DNA from: CAVPDE01 sp963707125
Lineage (GTDB): Bacteria; Desulfobacterota; DSM-4660; Desulfatiglandales; HGW-15
DNA: 64,000 nucleotides
Direction of reading: 5' to 3'
Assembly (NCBI GenBank): GCA_963707125.1
Contig: CAVPOU010000015.1
Location: forward strand, 372,001-436,000
The translations under genes and the position numbers were made by a program. This document shows positions 34,466-43,199 of this stretch, piece after piece; position 1 is the stretch's first letter; every line of letters begins with the position of its first letter. The notes under the pieces are model-generated. The model saw only the letters and a program-made list of their open reading frames with translations, made no database searches and was not told the DNA's origin.

Positions 34466-35458
34466 TCAAGCGGTTGCAACCGATGTCATGAGATCCTGAA
34501 ACATGGCGCGAATGACGTTGCGTCTGAGGAAGGCGGAACAGCCGACAAGGGACAGAGGCTTGATCTCTTTGAGTACAGTCTCGGCGGCATGTCCCACTGT
34601 TTCATCACTAACCTTTTTTCCCTTCAGGAAATTCTCCGCCTCGGTCGGCCAGACAGGTTTTGTTGAGACGCCGTTCAGTGCGATCCTCGCATCCTCCACG
34701 AAAGGCCCCTTCATTTTGAGGCGAACCGACAGGCTGGCGATGGCGAAGTCCACAGCGCCTCTCGCGCTCTTCTTGAGGAAACCATCTTTCCATCCCCTGC
34801 TATCAGGAGGAATCAGAATGGCTGAAACGATTTCATCTTCTCGGAGAACATGAGGCTTCCGGCCGTTGCCGGTGTAAAAGTCCGCTATTGGGATGCGCCG
34901 TTCGTGTTCAGGGCCCCGGATGATCAACTCCGCATCCAGAACCATGAGAGCCGAAACCGTGTCCGCAGCGGAAAGGGAAAAGCACTCCTTCCCTCCCTTC
35001 ACCACGTAACACCGGTCTCCACCGCGCTTGAAGCAATCAGGTCGCGATTTCCACCAGAAGGCGGACTGGTTGAAGTAGGAGCACTTGTTGTCGAGACAGA
35101 CATTGCCGCCGAGAGTGGCCATGTTTCGAAGCTGGTTGAAGCCCACGGCTCCTGCTGCCTGAGTAAGAAGAGGATATGTCTTTGAGACAACCATGTGATC
35201 GATAATATCGCGAAGAGTGGCGGCACAGCCGATGTGAAGCCCTGTATCCTCGCTATAGGAAATCCGGTTCAGGTCGGGAATCCTTTTGATATTGAGGATG
35301 TGCGGTGCAATTCTGTTCCGGCGTTTGAGCATGGGGATGAGGTCTGTGCCCCCTGCTAGGAGAGCGCAAGTTCCTTTCAACTCCTGCTTGATGGACAGAA
35401 GCTCCCCCAGGCGCGTGGGTTCGTGATAAGAGAATTTCGGTAATCGCATGGAATTCAT
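34466..35458 (-). CDS. hcrB: FAD subunit of 4-hydroxybenzoyl-CoA reductase-like molybdoenzyme
   Basis: A 330-residue flavin subunit of the xanthine-oxidase family. The FAD signatures are LLAGGTDLIPML and NMATLGGNVC. An insertion holds Cys126, 142, 150 and 159, spaced 16, 8 and 9 residues apart, as for the extra [4Fe-4S] cluster of the beta subunit of 4-hydroxybenzoyl-CoA reductase. That cluster is not found in ordinary xanthine dehydrogenases. It is last in a minus-strand three-gene operon after the Mo and 2Fe-2S subunits. Reductive dehydroxylation of a phenolic CoA ester is inferred. Confidence 0.88.
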   Translation of the reverse strand: MNSMRLPKFSYHEPTRLGELLSIKQELKGTCALLAGGTDLIPMLKRRNRIAPHILNIKRIPDLNRISYSEDTGLHIGCAATLRDIIDHMVVSKTYPLLTQAAGAVGFNQLRNMATLGGNVCLDNKCSYFNQSAFWWKSRPDCFKRGGDRCYVVKGGKECFSLSAADTVSALMVLDAELIIRGPEHERRIPIADFYTGNGRKPHVLREDEIVSAILIPPDSRGWKDGFLKKSARGAVDFAIASLSVRLKMKGPFVEDARIALNGVSTKPVWPTEAENFLKGKKVSDETVGHAAETVLKEIKPLSLVGCSAFLRRNVIRAMFQDLMTSVATA

Positions 35459-35476
35459 GGTGTTTAAGTCCTTTCC

Positions 35477-35510
35477 CCCCTCCCCTTACCCCTCCCGCCA
35501 GGGGAGGGGA
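35477..35510. repeat. C-rich/G-rich hairpin repeat (family D)
   Basis: Same CCCTCCCCTTACCCCTCCCG...GGGGAGGGG design as at 5149, 10443 and 59689. It lies between hcrC and hcrB in the operon. Confidence 0.55.
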
Positions 35511-35615
35511 ATTCTGAGCGGTGACCAGTCCTTCCCTCCCCCTCAATGGGGGAGGCGAGGGGGGGTGGGTGAAACAGCGCCGGAGCGCCTAGGTCTAACC
35601 TGCCCGCTCTCCGCT

Positions 35616-36101
35616 CTATCCTCTGCGCCCTGTGCCTTGCACCTTGATTGCAGCCTCAATCGCCTCAACGATCTTCGTGTAACCCGTGCACCGGCAGAAA
35701 TTGCCGGAGATAGCATGCTTTATTTCATCAACCGAAGGATGCTTTTGCATCTCCAGAAGTTCTTTTGCCGTAAGAATCATGCCGGGCGTGCAGAATCCGC
35801 ACTGCACGGCGCCATGGTCCACGAATGCTTGCTGGATCGGGTCCAACGATTCTCCCTGAGACACCCCTTCAATGGTGGTGATCTCCATGCCGACTGCATC
35901 CAGCGCAAGAGTCAGGCACGAAAGAACCGCCCTTCCGTTCAGGAGCACAGTGCATGCTCCGCACTCACCGACGCTGCACCCCTCCTTAGTCCCCACAAGA
36001 CCAAGGTGATCCCGCAACGCATCCAATAGAGTGTCATTCGGTTTCACTGCAACTGAATAGTCTTCACCGTTCACCTGGAGTTCAATGAGTTTCTTTTTCA
36101 T
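35616..36101 (-). CDS. hcrC: [2Fe-2S] subunit of the molybdoenzyme
   Basis: A 161-residue iron-sulfur subunit. The plant-type [2Fe-2S] cluster is in CSVGECGACTVLLNG, and the C-terminal second cluster is in QCGFCTPGM and FCRCTGYTK. It would relay electrons between the molybdenum site and the flavin/4Fe-4S subunit. Its start overlaps the large-subunit 3' end by 20 nt, a tight operon arrangement. Confidence 0.93.
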   Translation of the reverse strand: MKKKLIELQVNGEDYSVAVKPNDTLLDALRDHLGLVGTKEGCSVGECGACTVLLNGRAVLSCLTLALDAVGMEITTIEGVSQGESLDPIQQAFVDHGAVQCGFCTPGMILTAKELLEMQKHPSVDEIKHAISGNFCRCTGYTKIVEAIEAAIKVQGTGRRG

Positions 36102-38382
36102 GGCCTTTTTCTTTCTTCCTCAGTTCTCTCAGGATCTTCTCCGGTGTGATAGGAAGATCCTTAATCCTTACCCCGATGGCATTGTAGATCGCATTGGCAA
36201 TTGCGGGAGTCGTAGGATCGAGCGAGCCTTCACCCGTCTCTTTTGCACCAAAGGGTCCCTCAGGGTCCCGGCTGATCACATGGTGAATGATGATTTCGGG
36301 AGCCTGGTTGGCCGCTGGTGCCCTGTAACCCAGGAACGAGGGATTCAGGGTCTGCCCACCCTCGAAGCTCAAGTTTTCTGAGAGGGCATAACCCATGCCC
36401 ATGACAATGCATCCTTCCACCTGGCCTTCCACAGACATAGGATTGAGCGGCTGCCCGCAGTCATGACCTGCGGTCATTCTGAGCACCTGGACTTCCCCGG
36501 TTCTCAGGTCCACTTCAACCTCCGCCACATAGGCTCCGAAACTGTAGGTGGGCGACATCTTGTCAGGAGAATTGTAAGAGCCTTTCACCACGAGGGGAGC
36601 CCCTTCATTTTCCTGCTGATACAGGTTGACGGCTTCATCAAAGGGCATGAACGCATCAGGGCTCCCTTTGACGAAGATCCTTCGATGGGCCGCGACAAGG
36701 TCATCGGGATTGGCTTCCATCTTTTTGGCGACAGCCCTGAAGATCTCTTGCTTTGCCGCACGCGCTGCTTTCAAAGCCGCGTTGCCTGCAGCGACCGTCA
36801 CACGGCTGGAGTAAGTCCCCATGTCAGGAGGAGTCATGGCCGTGTCTGCACTCGTGATGCGGATGTCCTCAAGGGATAGACCGAGCACTTCAGCCACGAT
36901 CTGGCAAATGATGCTGTCCGATCCCTGACCGATGTCTGACGCACCGGTGAGCACGCTCACCCCTCCCCCTTCCCCTGCTCTGATAATGACGGATGAGTGA
37001 GCGGATGTGGTGTTCGTAAAATAAAATCCGGCTCCTGACGGAAATCCGCCGCATCCGAGGCCGATGCCATAGGCCTTGCTACGGTCGACCTGTTTCAAGG
37101 ATCTCTTGGCTCTGAAATTCGTTTCTTCGGAGACTTTCTGCACGCATTCTGTGAAGCCGGAGCTGATAATGTTGAACCCTGCCGCAGACCGCTCCCCTGT
37201 TCGCAGCCCGTTCCTGAGAGCCATTTCCACCGGATCGATCCCGAGTTCTTCTGCAATCATGTCCATCTGGACATCCTGGGCAAAGTGAGCTTGTGGACCT
37301 CCATGACCTCTCATGGCCCCGCACGGAGGCTTATTGGTGTAAACCCGGTAACCATCGTATTGAAAGTTGGGGATGCGATAGGGAAGAGTCTGAAAGGTCC
37401 CCACCAGGATGGTCGTCAGAGGCCCTAGGCTGCAGTAGGCGCCCCCGTCAAGGAGGGCTTTGCACTGCCGGGCCACAATGGTTCCGTCCTTTTTCACTCC
37501 CGTCTTCATCGTGATCGTCACAGGGTGCTTCCGCCTTGCTGCCGTGAACTCTTCGTCCCTTGAGTACACGATCTTGACCGGTTTGCCCGTTTTCCTGGAG
37601 AGAAGGGCCGCGCAAAAATCAAGAGCCGCCATGCCGTCTGATTTCCCTCCAAACCCTCCTCCCACGTAAGGCTTGATGACCCGAACACGGTCGGGATTGA
37701 TTCCGAGCGTCAGGGCCAGGTGCTGCTGCACGTAGTAGGGAGTCTGGGTGGAGGTGTAAAGGGTGAGCCTTCCGGTCATGTCCCATGTGGCAAGGGCCGC
37801 GTGCGGTTCAAGATAGGCATGAATGGCGGACTGGGTGGTGAAGGTGTCTTCGCGCACAAGATCGCTATCGAGGAAGCCTCTCTCCACATCTCCCTGCTTC
37901 AAATGGAATTCCCGGCTGATGTTGCCCGGCGCATGATCATGGAGCTGCGGAGCATTCGGCTGCAGGGCCGCTTCCGGGTCGAACACCGCAGAAAGCACCT
38001 CGTAATCGACCTGTATGAGTTCCATCGCCTCCAGTGCAGCGTCTGCCTCGGTGGCCGCCACTGCGGCGACTTCCTCTCCGATGAACCGGACCCTGTCCAC
38101 AGCAAGAGGGTATTCGTCCACAAACTTGGGGGATCTTGAAATGACCCCATATTTGACCTTAACCGTATCGTCTCCTGTGATGACCGCCTTGACGCCCGGC
38201 ACTTTGAGGGCTCTGGAAGCGTCAATCTTCAGAATTCTGGCGTGGGCAAAAGGGCTGCGGAGAATCATGCCGCAAAGCATTCCGGGCATTTTCAGATCAT
38301 CTGTGTAATGGGCCTGTCCCCTTACCTTCTCCTTTGCATCGATCCTTGGCAGTCTCTTCCCTATGACATGATAGTCGCTCAT
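36082..38382 (-). CDS. hcrA: Molybdopterin-binding subunit of 4-hydroxybenzoyl-CoA reductase-like enzyme
   Basis: A 766-residue large subunit of the xanthine-oxidase family. Molybdopterin-binding motifs include YVGGGFGGKSDG, MRGHGGPQAHFA, GASDIGQGSD and the C-terminal active-site glutamate region KETGEGSLDPTTPAIANAI. The N-terminal a/b hammerhead domain (GKRLPRIDAKEKVRGQAHY) is intact. Start ATG 38382 behind GGAAGGTGGG; an upstream frame extension to 38451 is not supported. With the two following genes it forms an A-C-B operon. Assignment to the HcrABC branch rests on the HcrB cluster loop. Confidence 0.9.
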   Translation of the reverse strand: MSDYHVIGKRLPRIDAKEKVRGQAHYTDDLKMPGMLCGMILRSPFAHARILKIDASRALKVPGVKAVITGDDTVKVKYGVISRSPKFVDEYPLAVDRVRFIGEEVAAVAATEADAALEAMELIQVDYEVLSAVFDPEAALQPNAPQLHDHAPGNISREFHLKQGDVERGFLDSDLVREDTFTTQSAIHAYLEPHAALATWDMTGRLTLYTSTQTPYYVQQHLALTLGINPDRVRVIKPYVGGGFGGKSDGMAALDFCAALLSRKTGKPVKIVYSRDEEFTAARRKHPVTITMKTGVKKDGTIVARQCKALLDGGAYCSLGPLTTILVGTFQTLPYRIPNFQYDGYRVYTNKPPCGAMRGHGGPQAHFAQDVQMDMIAEELGIDPVEMALRNGLRTGERSAAGFNIISSGFTECVQKVSEETNFRAKRSLKQVDRSKAYGIGLGCGGFPSGAGFYFTNTTSAHSSVIIRAGEGGGVSVLTGASDIGQGSDSIICQIVAEVLGLSLEDIRITSADTAMTPPDMGTYSSRVTVAAGNAALKAARAAKQEIFRAVAKKMEANPDDLVAAHRRIFVKGSPDAFMPFDEAVNLYQQENEGAPLVVKGSYNSPDKMSPTYSFGAYVAEVEVDLRTGEVQVLRMTAGHDCGQPLNPMSVEGQVEGCIVMGMGYALSENLSFEGGQTLNPSFLGYRAPAANQAPEIIIHHVISRDPEGPFGAKETGEGSLDPTTPAIANAIYNAIGVRIKDLPITPEKILRELRKKEKGHEKETH

Positions 38383-38652
38383 GAGGCTTCCCACCTTCCT
38401 CTCCGCTCGCGAGGGATGATAGGTCAATCGCCCGCGCGTGTCAAATCGCAATCTTTTCCGCAGGTTGCACTTTCAACACCCTTTCTGATCCCGTGAAATT
38501 CCTTGACCCTCTCCTGCTTCATCTGCTAGAATCCCCATAAAAGCGGTAAGCCTTTCCAGCTCTCTCAATAATCAAGTTCTTCGTGCCCCTTTATCCTGCT
38601 GCAGCGAAGAACCATCTTGCGGATACAGAAGGGATTCCTTCATTCGCTTTCT

Positions 38653-39600
38653 ATGGAAACGATTCGCCCCCTGATCAACGGAATCTCAAAAGACATCCAC
38701 CTCTATGACCTTCTGGAGATGGAATCCCCTGACGCAGTGCTCGATGAGGTCCTTGTCATTCTTGGCCTCATATCTCCCGACTTCGAAATCGAGCCTGTGC
38801 TCTCCGCTTTTCACATGGTCCGCAGAGTTTATGCCGGCGATCACCCCCTCTACCGTGCCTGCAACACCCATTACCATGACTTGCGTCACACCATGGACGC
38901 CTTCCTTGCAACAGCGAGGCTCGTTCACGGAGCAAAGCTGACCGGTGAAGACCTCAGTGAAGGGAGAATCATTACGGCCCTCATCTCTGCCCTGTTTCAC
39001 GACACCGGTCATATTCAGGAGAAGGAGGATACGGAAGGAACCGGAGCCAAATACACGGCGAATCATGTCAGGAGAAGCATGGAGTTCATGCACCACCATG
39101 GCGGAGAGTGCCGCCTCTCCGAAGAGGAGATTTCCGAAGGCAGCGCGATGATCCTGTGTACGGACATTAAGATTAACATCACAGCTTCCCTGTTCTCCTC
39201 GGCCACCGTGGAACTGCTTGGAAGGGTTCTCAACGCTGCCGATCTGCTCGCCCAGATGGCAGACAGAATCTATCTTGAAAAGCTCCTCTTCCTCTACCAT
39301 GAGTACAAGGAAGGTCACACCGGGAACTATGAGAGCGAAGTCGATCTCCTGAGAAAAACCATCGGCTTCTATGAATACATTGAACAGCGTCTCCAGCCGA
39401 TCATGGATCAGGTGAACACGTTTATGATTTCCCATCTCACGGCACGTTGGGGCGTGACCACCAACCTTTATACGGAGGCCATTGAAAGGCAGAAGGAATA
39501 CCTGAAAAAGATTCTCGCCATCCCCGACGCAGACCCCCGCGACTTCCTGAATCGCTACGGCATGGTAGACAAAGTCCGTGCCCTCCACGGAGAAGGATAG
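38653..39600 (+). CDS. HD-domain phosphodiesterase-like protein
   Basis: A 315-residue protein resembling the catalytic domain of cyclic-nucleotide phosphodiesterases. Metal-binding motifs are HYHDLRHT (residues about 75-82), ISALFHDTGH and the following NHVRRS and TDIKINI, then the distal Asp in VLNAADLLAQMADR. No sensor domain is attached. The start could be ATG 38653 or TTG 38617; neither has a strong ribosome site. The substrate is likely a cyclic nucleotide or related phosphoester, which is inference. It is on the opposite strand to hcrA. Confidence 0.85.
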   Translation: METIRPLINGISKDIHLYDLLEMESPDAVLDEVLVILGLISPDFEIEPVLSAFHMVRRVYAGDHPLYRACNTHYHDLRHTMDAFLATARLVHGAKLTGEDLSEGRIITALISALFHDTGHIQEKEDTEGTGAKYTANHVRRSMEFMHHHGGECRLSEEEISEGSAMILCTDIKINITASLFSSATVELLGRVLNAADLLAQMADRIYLEKLLFLYHEYKEGHTGNYESEVDLLRKTIGFYEYIEQRLQPIMDQVNTFMISHLTARWGVTTNLYTEAIERQKEYLKKILAIPDADPRDFLNRYGMVDKVRALHGEG

Positions 39601-39647
39601 GATTTAGGGTCTTAGACAAGAACTCTCTCTGCACCTTGCGGAGAAAT

Positions 39648-39850
39648 TTAAAACCGAACCGCAGAATATCGAACACCGAATAAAGAACGCCGAAGGAAAC
39701 AATCAAAGTCATTAAACTTCATCATTCGAAATTCCTTTTTCGACATTCGTCCAGCTCATTCGCGCAGGATCCCTTGAGCCCCCTATGAAACTGCCGAGTG
39801 AACAATCAGAAATCCAAAATGCTTTGGTTGCAGCCAAAGGCCAGCCTTGG
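39648..39850. repeat. AT-rich inverted-repeat element (family C)
   Basis: A stretch containing GAATATCGAACACCGAATAA and ATTCGAAATTCCTTTTTCGA, with CCGAA/TTCGG-rich arms. Similar elements occur at 48930-49140, 51706-51904 and 59846-60010. No gene is seen in the 39601-39994 gap. Confidence 0.5.
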
Positions 39851-39994
39851 ATTCATGGAACCTCGGGGCCTGTTCATTCGCATTGACGGTCTAAAAAGAG
39901 ATCTGCTATAAAGGATCAGCTTCTCACTGTTCGCTTGCTGTTCCCTTGCGCCCCCCTCTCCCGCAATGAGAAGGGGTTTTTTCTGAGGTGCGGT

Positions 39995-40414
39995 ATGGCA
40001 CGCCAATATGAATTCGTTGACCATACGGGGGACATCGGGGTCCGGGTGTTCGGGCAGACCTTACCCGAGCTTTTTCAGCAGGCGGCTGAAGCGCTGACTT
40101 TCATCATCACGGACCCTGAGACGATCCGGATCAAGGAAACCCGAAAGATCTTGTTGGAAGCAAAGACGGACGAAGAGCTCCTGATCACCTGGCTCAACGA
40201 ACTGGTTTATCTCTTCGACACAGAGGGGCTTCTTTTCAAGGCGTTCGAGGTTCTCTCCGTTCATGATCAACACCTTGAAGCTCTGGCCCAAGGAGAGATC
40301 TACGTTGAAGGCCGTCATGAGATTAAGACCGCTGTGAAGGCGGCAACCTATCATCAACTGAAAATCTCGCATCATCAGGGAGTCTGGACCGCACAGGTGA
40401 TTTTCGATCTTTAA
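39995..40414 (+). CDS. Archease, RtcB ligase-activating protein
   Basis: A 139-residue archease. Conserved features: EFVDHTGDIGVRVFG at the N-terminus (His and Asp in the metal-binding set), LLITWLNELVYLFDTEGLLF in the middle and the C-terminal VKAATYHQL...W.AQVIFDL. Archease speeds RtcB guanylylation and broadens its nucleotide use. ATG 39995 follows GAGGTGCGGT. The rtcB gene is the next gene downstream, after 230 nt that contain a palindrome, so functional pairing is very likely. Confidence 0.95.
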   Translation: MARQYEFVDHTGDIGVRVFGQTLPELFQQAAEALTFIITDPETIRIKETRKILLEAKTDEELLITWLNELVYLFDTEGLLFKAFEVLSVHDQHLEALAQGEIYVEGRHEIKTAVKAATYHQLKISHHQGVWTAQVIFDL

Positions 40415-40417
40415 TCA

Positions 40418-40540
40418 GCAGCCGGCTGAAGCCGGCTGCATAAGGGACAAAGGCACAGAGGCACAAAGGCACAAAGCAGAAAAATCATTTTCCCGTTTCC
40501 CTCTGTCCCTCTGTTCCTTTGTGCCTTTGTCCCTTTCCTT
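40418..40540. repeat. Palindrome and imperfect inverted repeat between archease and rtcB
   Basis: 40418-40439 is a 10-bp near-perfect palindrome (GCAGCCGGCT/AGCCGGCTGC). It is followed by GGCACAAAGGCACAAAG-type repeats, with CTTTGTGCCTTTGTCCC on the far side forming an imperfect inverted repeat. No T tract; probably a REP-like element rather than a terminator. Confidence 0.55.
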
Positions 40541-40645
40541 GTAATTTTGTGCCTGCATCGTGGTGCAAAAACCAAACTGAAGTCTTCGCGTGAGGGCGGG
40601 GGGTTTTCTCCCATTCGCCGAGGGGGACAATAGAGGAGATGCATC

Positions 40646-42091
40646 GTGGCTGACATCAAGATCCAGAAAATCGACGAATGGCGATGGCGTATTCCCAGAG
40701 AAGGAAAGATGCGCACCGAAGGCTTGGTCTATGCGGATGAGAAGATGATGAAGGACATCCGCACCGATCAGAGCCTTTCTCAGATCGTTAACGTGGCCAC
40801 CCTGCCCGGCATCGTGGGAAACTCCATGGCCATGCCGGACATCCACTGGGGTTACGGATTTCCGATTGGAGGTGTGGCGGCTTTCGACGTGAGCACGGGC
40901 ATCATCTCGCCGGGCGGCGTAGGTTATGACATTAACTGAGGCGTGCGACTCCTTCGCTCAAGTTTGAGCGCGGACGATGCGAGAAAGAAAATCCATGACA
41001 TTGTGCACTCTCTTTTCCGCAACATTCCTTCAGGAGTCGGTTCGACCAGAAAGGATTTGAGGCTTGCGCCCAAGGAACTCTCAAAAGTTCTGGAGAAGGG
41101 GGCCAGGTGGACCCTTGAAGAGGGGTACGGCTCAGAAAGGGATGCCGACCACATTGAAGCCCAGGGCTGCATCCCCGGTGCCGACCCCGGTTATGTGAGT
41201 TCACGTGCGCTGGAGAGGGGCAAGGCTCAGCTGGGCACTCTCGGCTCAGGCAATCACTTCGTTGAGGTCGGATACGTGGAGGAGGTCTTTGATGAAGGAG
41301 CCGCTCACGCCATGGGGCTTCACGAGGACCAGATGACCGTCCTGGTGCACACCGGTTCGCGCGGGCTTGGGCACCAGGTCTGTGACGACTACATCAAGGT
41401 GATGCTTGAAGCTTCCAGAAAATACGGCATTGAGCTGCCTGATCCTCAACTCTGTTGTGCTCCTGTTGACTCTAAGGAAGGAAAGAACTATCTCGCCGCC
41501 ATGGCCTGCGCTGCGAATTTCGCGTTTGTCAACCGCCAGATGATCACTCACTGGGTGCGGGAGACCTTCGAGCAGGTCTTCCAGCTCGGGCCGAGAGACC
41601 TAGGGCTAGAGCTGCTCTATGACGTGTGCCACAACATGGCCAAGATGGAAACCCACGAGGTCCAAGGGGAGAAAAAGCGCCTCTGCGTCCACCGAAAAGG
41701 AGCCACCCGCGCCTTTCCTCCCGGTCATCCGGAGATCCCCTCCGACTATCAAAAAGTGGGACAGCCGGTTCTCATTCCCGGGGACATGGGGCGATGCTCC
41801 TATGTCCTGGCGGGGACGGAACAGGGATATGAGGAGACTTTCGGCTCCGCCTGTCATGGAGCCGGTCGCGTCATGAGCAGGCATCAGGCGATCAAAGCCG
41901 CCAAGGGCAGGGCCATTGCCCGTGAACTGGAAGACAAGGGAATCATCGTAAGAGGAGCGAGCAAGGCAACGCTGATGGAGGAGATCCCTGAGGCATACAA
42001 GGACGTGAACGACGTGGTCAACGTGGTGCATGGAGCCGGGATCGGCAAGAAAGTTGCGCGGCTCAAACCTATTGGCGTGATTAAGGGATAG
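40646..42091 (+). CDS. rtcB: RtcB RNA ligase with UGA at the catalytic cysteine (candidate selenoprotein)
   Basis: A 481-codon RtcB 3'-phosphate RNA ligase, length matching archaeal RtcB, with an in-frame UGA at codon 98 (40937-40939) within SPGGVGYDIN-UGA-GVRLL. RtcB enzymes have Cys here (DINCGVRL), a metal ligand needed for catalysis. Everything else is intact: GSGNHF, VHTGSRGLGH, DVCHNMAK and SACHGAGR (the guanylylated His). The two halves are in the same frame, so no frameshift is involved. A perfect 7-bp inverted repeat follows at 40955-40970, positioned as a bacterial SECIS loop. GGAG precedes the GTG start. Sec insertion is inference; a nonsense mutation or base-call error is the alternative. 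SelA/SelB/SelC are not in the window. Confidence 0.85.
40955..40970 (+). promoter_or_regulatory. Candidate bacterial SECIS hairpin in rtcB
   Basis: CGCTCAA and TTGAGCG form a perfect stem around GT. With realistic loop size this is a 5-bp stem with an AAGUUU loop that contains a guanosine. The loop begins about 20 nt after UGA, inside the 16-37 nt window described for bacterial SECIS elements. Outer pairing (GCGAC-TCC with GGA-GATGC, with bulges) could extend the stem. Confidence 0.6.
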
Positions 42092-42105
42092 CAGGAGGAT
42101 ATGAA

Positions 42106-42507
42106 ATGAGAAATATCGAAGGCGACACGCACAGCAAGGTGATCGGCTACATTCTTTGGATCTTTGGTTTCACGGGTTCCCACAGGTTTTATTATGGCAA
42201 ACCCGTGACAGGAACCATCTACTTTTTCACTCTGGGGTTGCTTCTCATCGGCTGGATTGTGGATCTCTTTCTCATTCCATCTATGGATCGCCAAGCCGAC
42301 CTTCGCTTCAGAACAGGAAGATACGATTATAATTTGGCATGGGTTCTGCTTACCTTTCTCGGCGTATTCGGGGTTCATCGGTTTTACATGGGCAAATGGT
42401 TCACGGGCCTCCTCTACCTCCTCACCGGAGGTCTTTTCTTCATCGGATACATTTATGATTTCTGGACCCTGAACGATCAACTGACCATTCTCAACAGCGA
42501 GCAGTGA
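42106..42507 (+). CDS. TM2-domain membrane protein
   Basis: A 133-residue protein with two TM2 units. The first is SKVIGYILWIFGFTGSHRFY...GTIYFFTLGLLLIGWIVDLF, and the second is AWVLLTFLGVFGVHRFYMGK...GLLYLLTGGLFFIGYIYDF. Each unit is a pair of helices with the conserved G.HRFY and WxxD-like motifs. Four membrane helices are predicted. The role of TM2 proteins is not settled. A GGAGGA ribosome site lies just before ATG 42106, and rtcB ends 15 nt upstream. Confidence 0.9.
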   Translation: MRNIEGDTHSKVIGYILWIFGFTGSHRFYYGKPVTGTIYFFTLGLLLIGWIVDLFLIPSMDRQADLRFRTGRYDYNLAWVLLTFLGVFGVHRFYMGKWFTGLLYLLTGGLFFIGYIYDFWTLNDQLTILNSEQ

Positions 42508-42608
42508 GGGAGTCATTCCGCACCGCAATCCGTCATGCCTTGACAGGACGGGGCAATCTGAAAGCGTGAAAATGTGATATCAGGTCAAACAAGACAAATC
42601 TCCCCTGG

Positions 42609-42914
42609 CCCCTCTTTACGAAAGAGGGGTAAGGCAGCGCCTAACAGCGCTTCCTCCTTTTTAAAGCGGCTCGACCTGAGCTCGCCGAAGGTGGGGACGG
42701 GAGGAGGATTTCTCGACTGAGAAGAATCCCAAAAAGCATTTTTGAGTGGAAGCAATTAACAAAGGAAACACATGCGCACAACTTTAACTGGGGCGGATGC
42801 CCTTGCCAAGGGGCTGTCTTCCTGAAATCTAGCTTCATCGGATTTCAGAAAGGTCCCGCGGCGGGATGGCCGCCCCGAAGGGGCGATGTATGAAATCTGC
42901 CTTGGCAGATTTCA
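42609..42914. repeat. Gene-free spacer with strong hairpins
   Basis: 42609-42629 is a 9-bp perfect hairpin (CCCCTCTTT/AAAGAGGGG). 42891-42914 is an 11-bp perfect hairpin (TGAAATCTGCC/GGCAGATTTCA). Additional GGCGGGATGGCCGCC-type palindromes lie between. The wider gap 42508-43042 contains no convincing gene. Confidence 0.6.
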
Positions 42915-43042
42915 TTGATGATGAGGATTGACGTCTCCGGCCGGGATGCTATAGAATACAGCCCATGTCGTTTCAGTCCGTTGGACTGGGCGGATAAATT
43001 TCGGACTAATGTTTCAAGGGTCAACAAGAAGGAGAACACATT

Positions 43043-43168
43043 ATGGCAAAAAGCAGAGACACAAAAAAGGATGCAAGAAAGAAACCCGCCAAATCCCTCA
43101 AGGAAAAAAGAGAAGAGAAGAAGCAGAAGAAGGCCGGCAAGGTCTCTCCCCTTTCAGGACCAGCGTAA
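43043..43168 (+). CDS. Lysine-rich small protein (41 aa)
   Basis: ATG 43043, behind AAGGAG, encodes MAKSRDTKKDARKKPAKSLK... followed by KREEKKQKK, ending at TAA 43166-43168. It is extremely basic and resembles a class of tiny lysine-rich proteins seen in several proteobacteria. It lies 31 nt upstream of the cyclase gene on the same strand. It may bind nucleic acid, but that is only suggested by charge. Confidence 0.55.
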   Translation: MAKSRDTKKDARKKPAKSLKEKREEKKQKKAGKVSPLSGPA

Positions 43169-43199
43169 CTGCAAAGCCTTTTCCTCCTAAAGCAAGCGG

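Noticed and set aside
40440..40540. CRISPR-like or tandem array at GGCACAAAG repeats
   Set aside because: Units are short, irregular and part of an inverted repeat, with no equal spacers and no cas genes.
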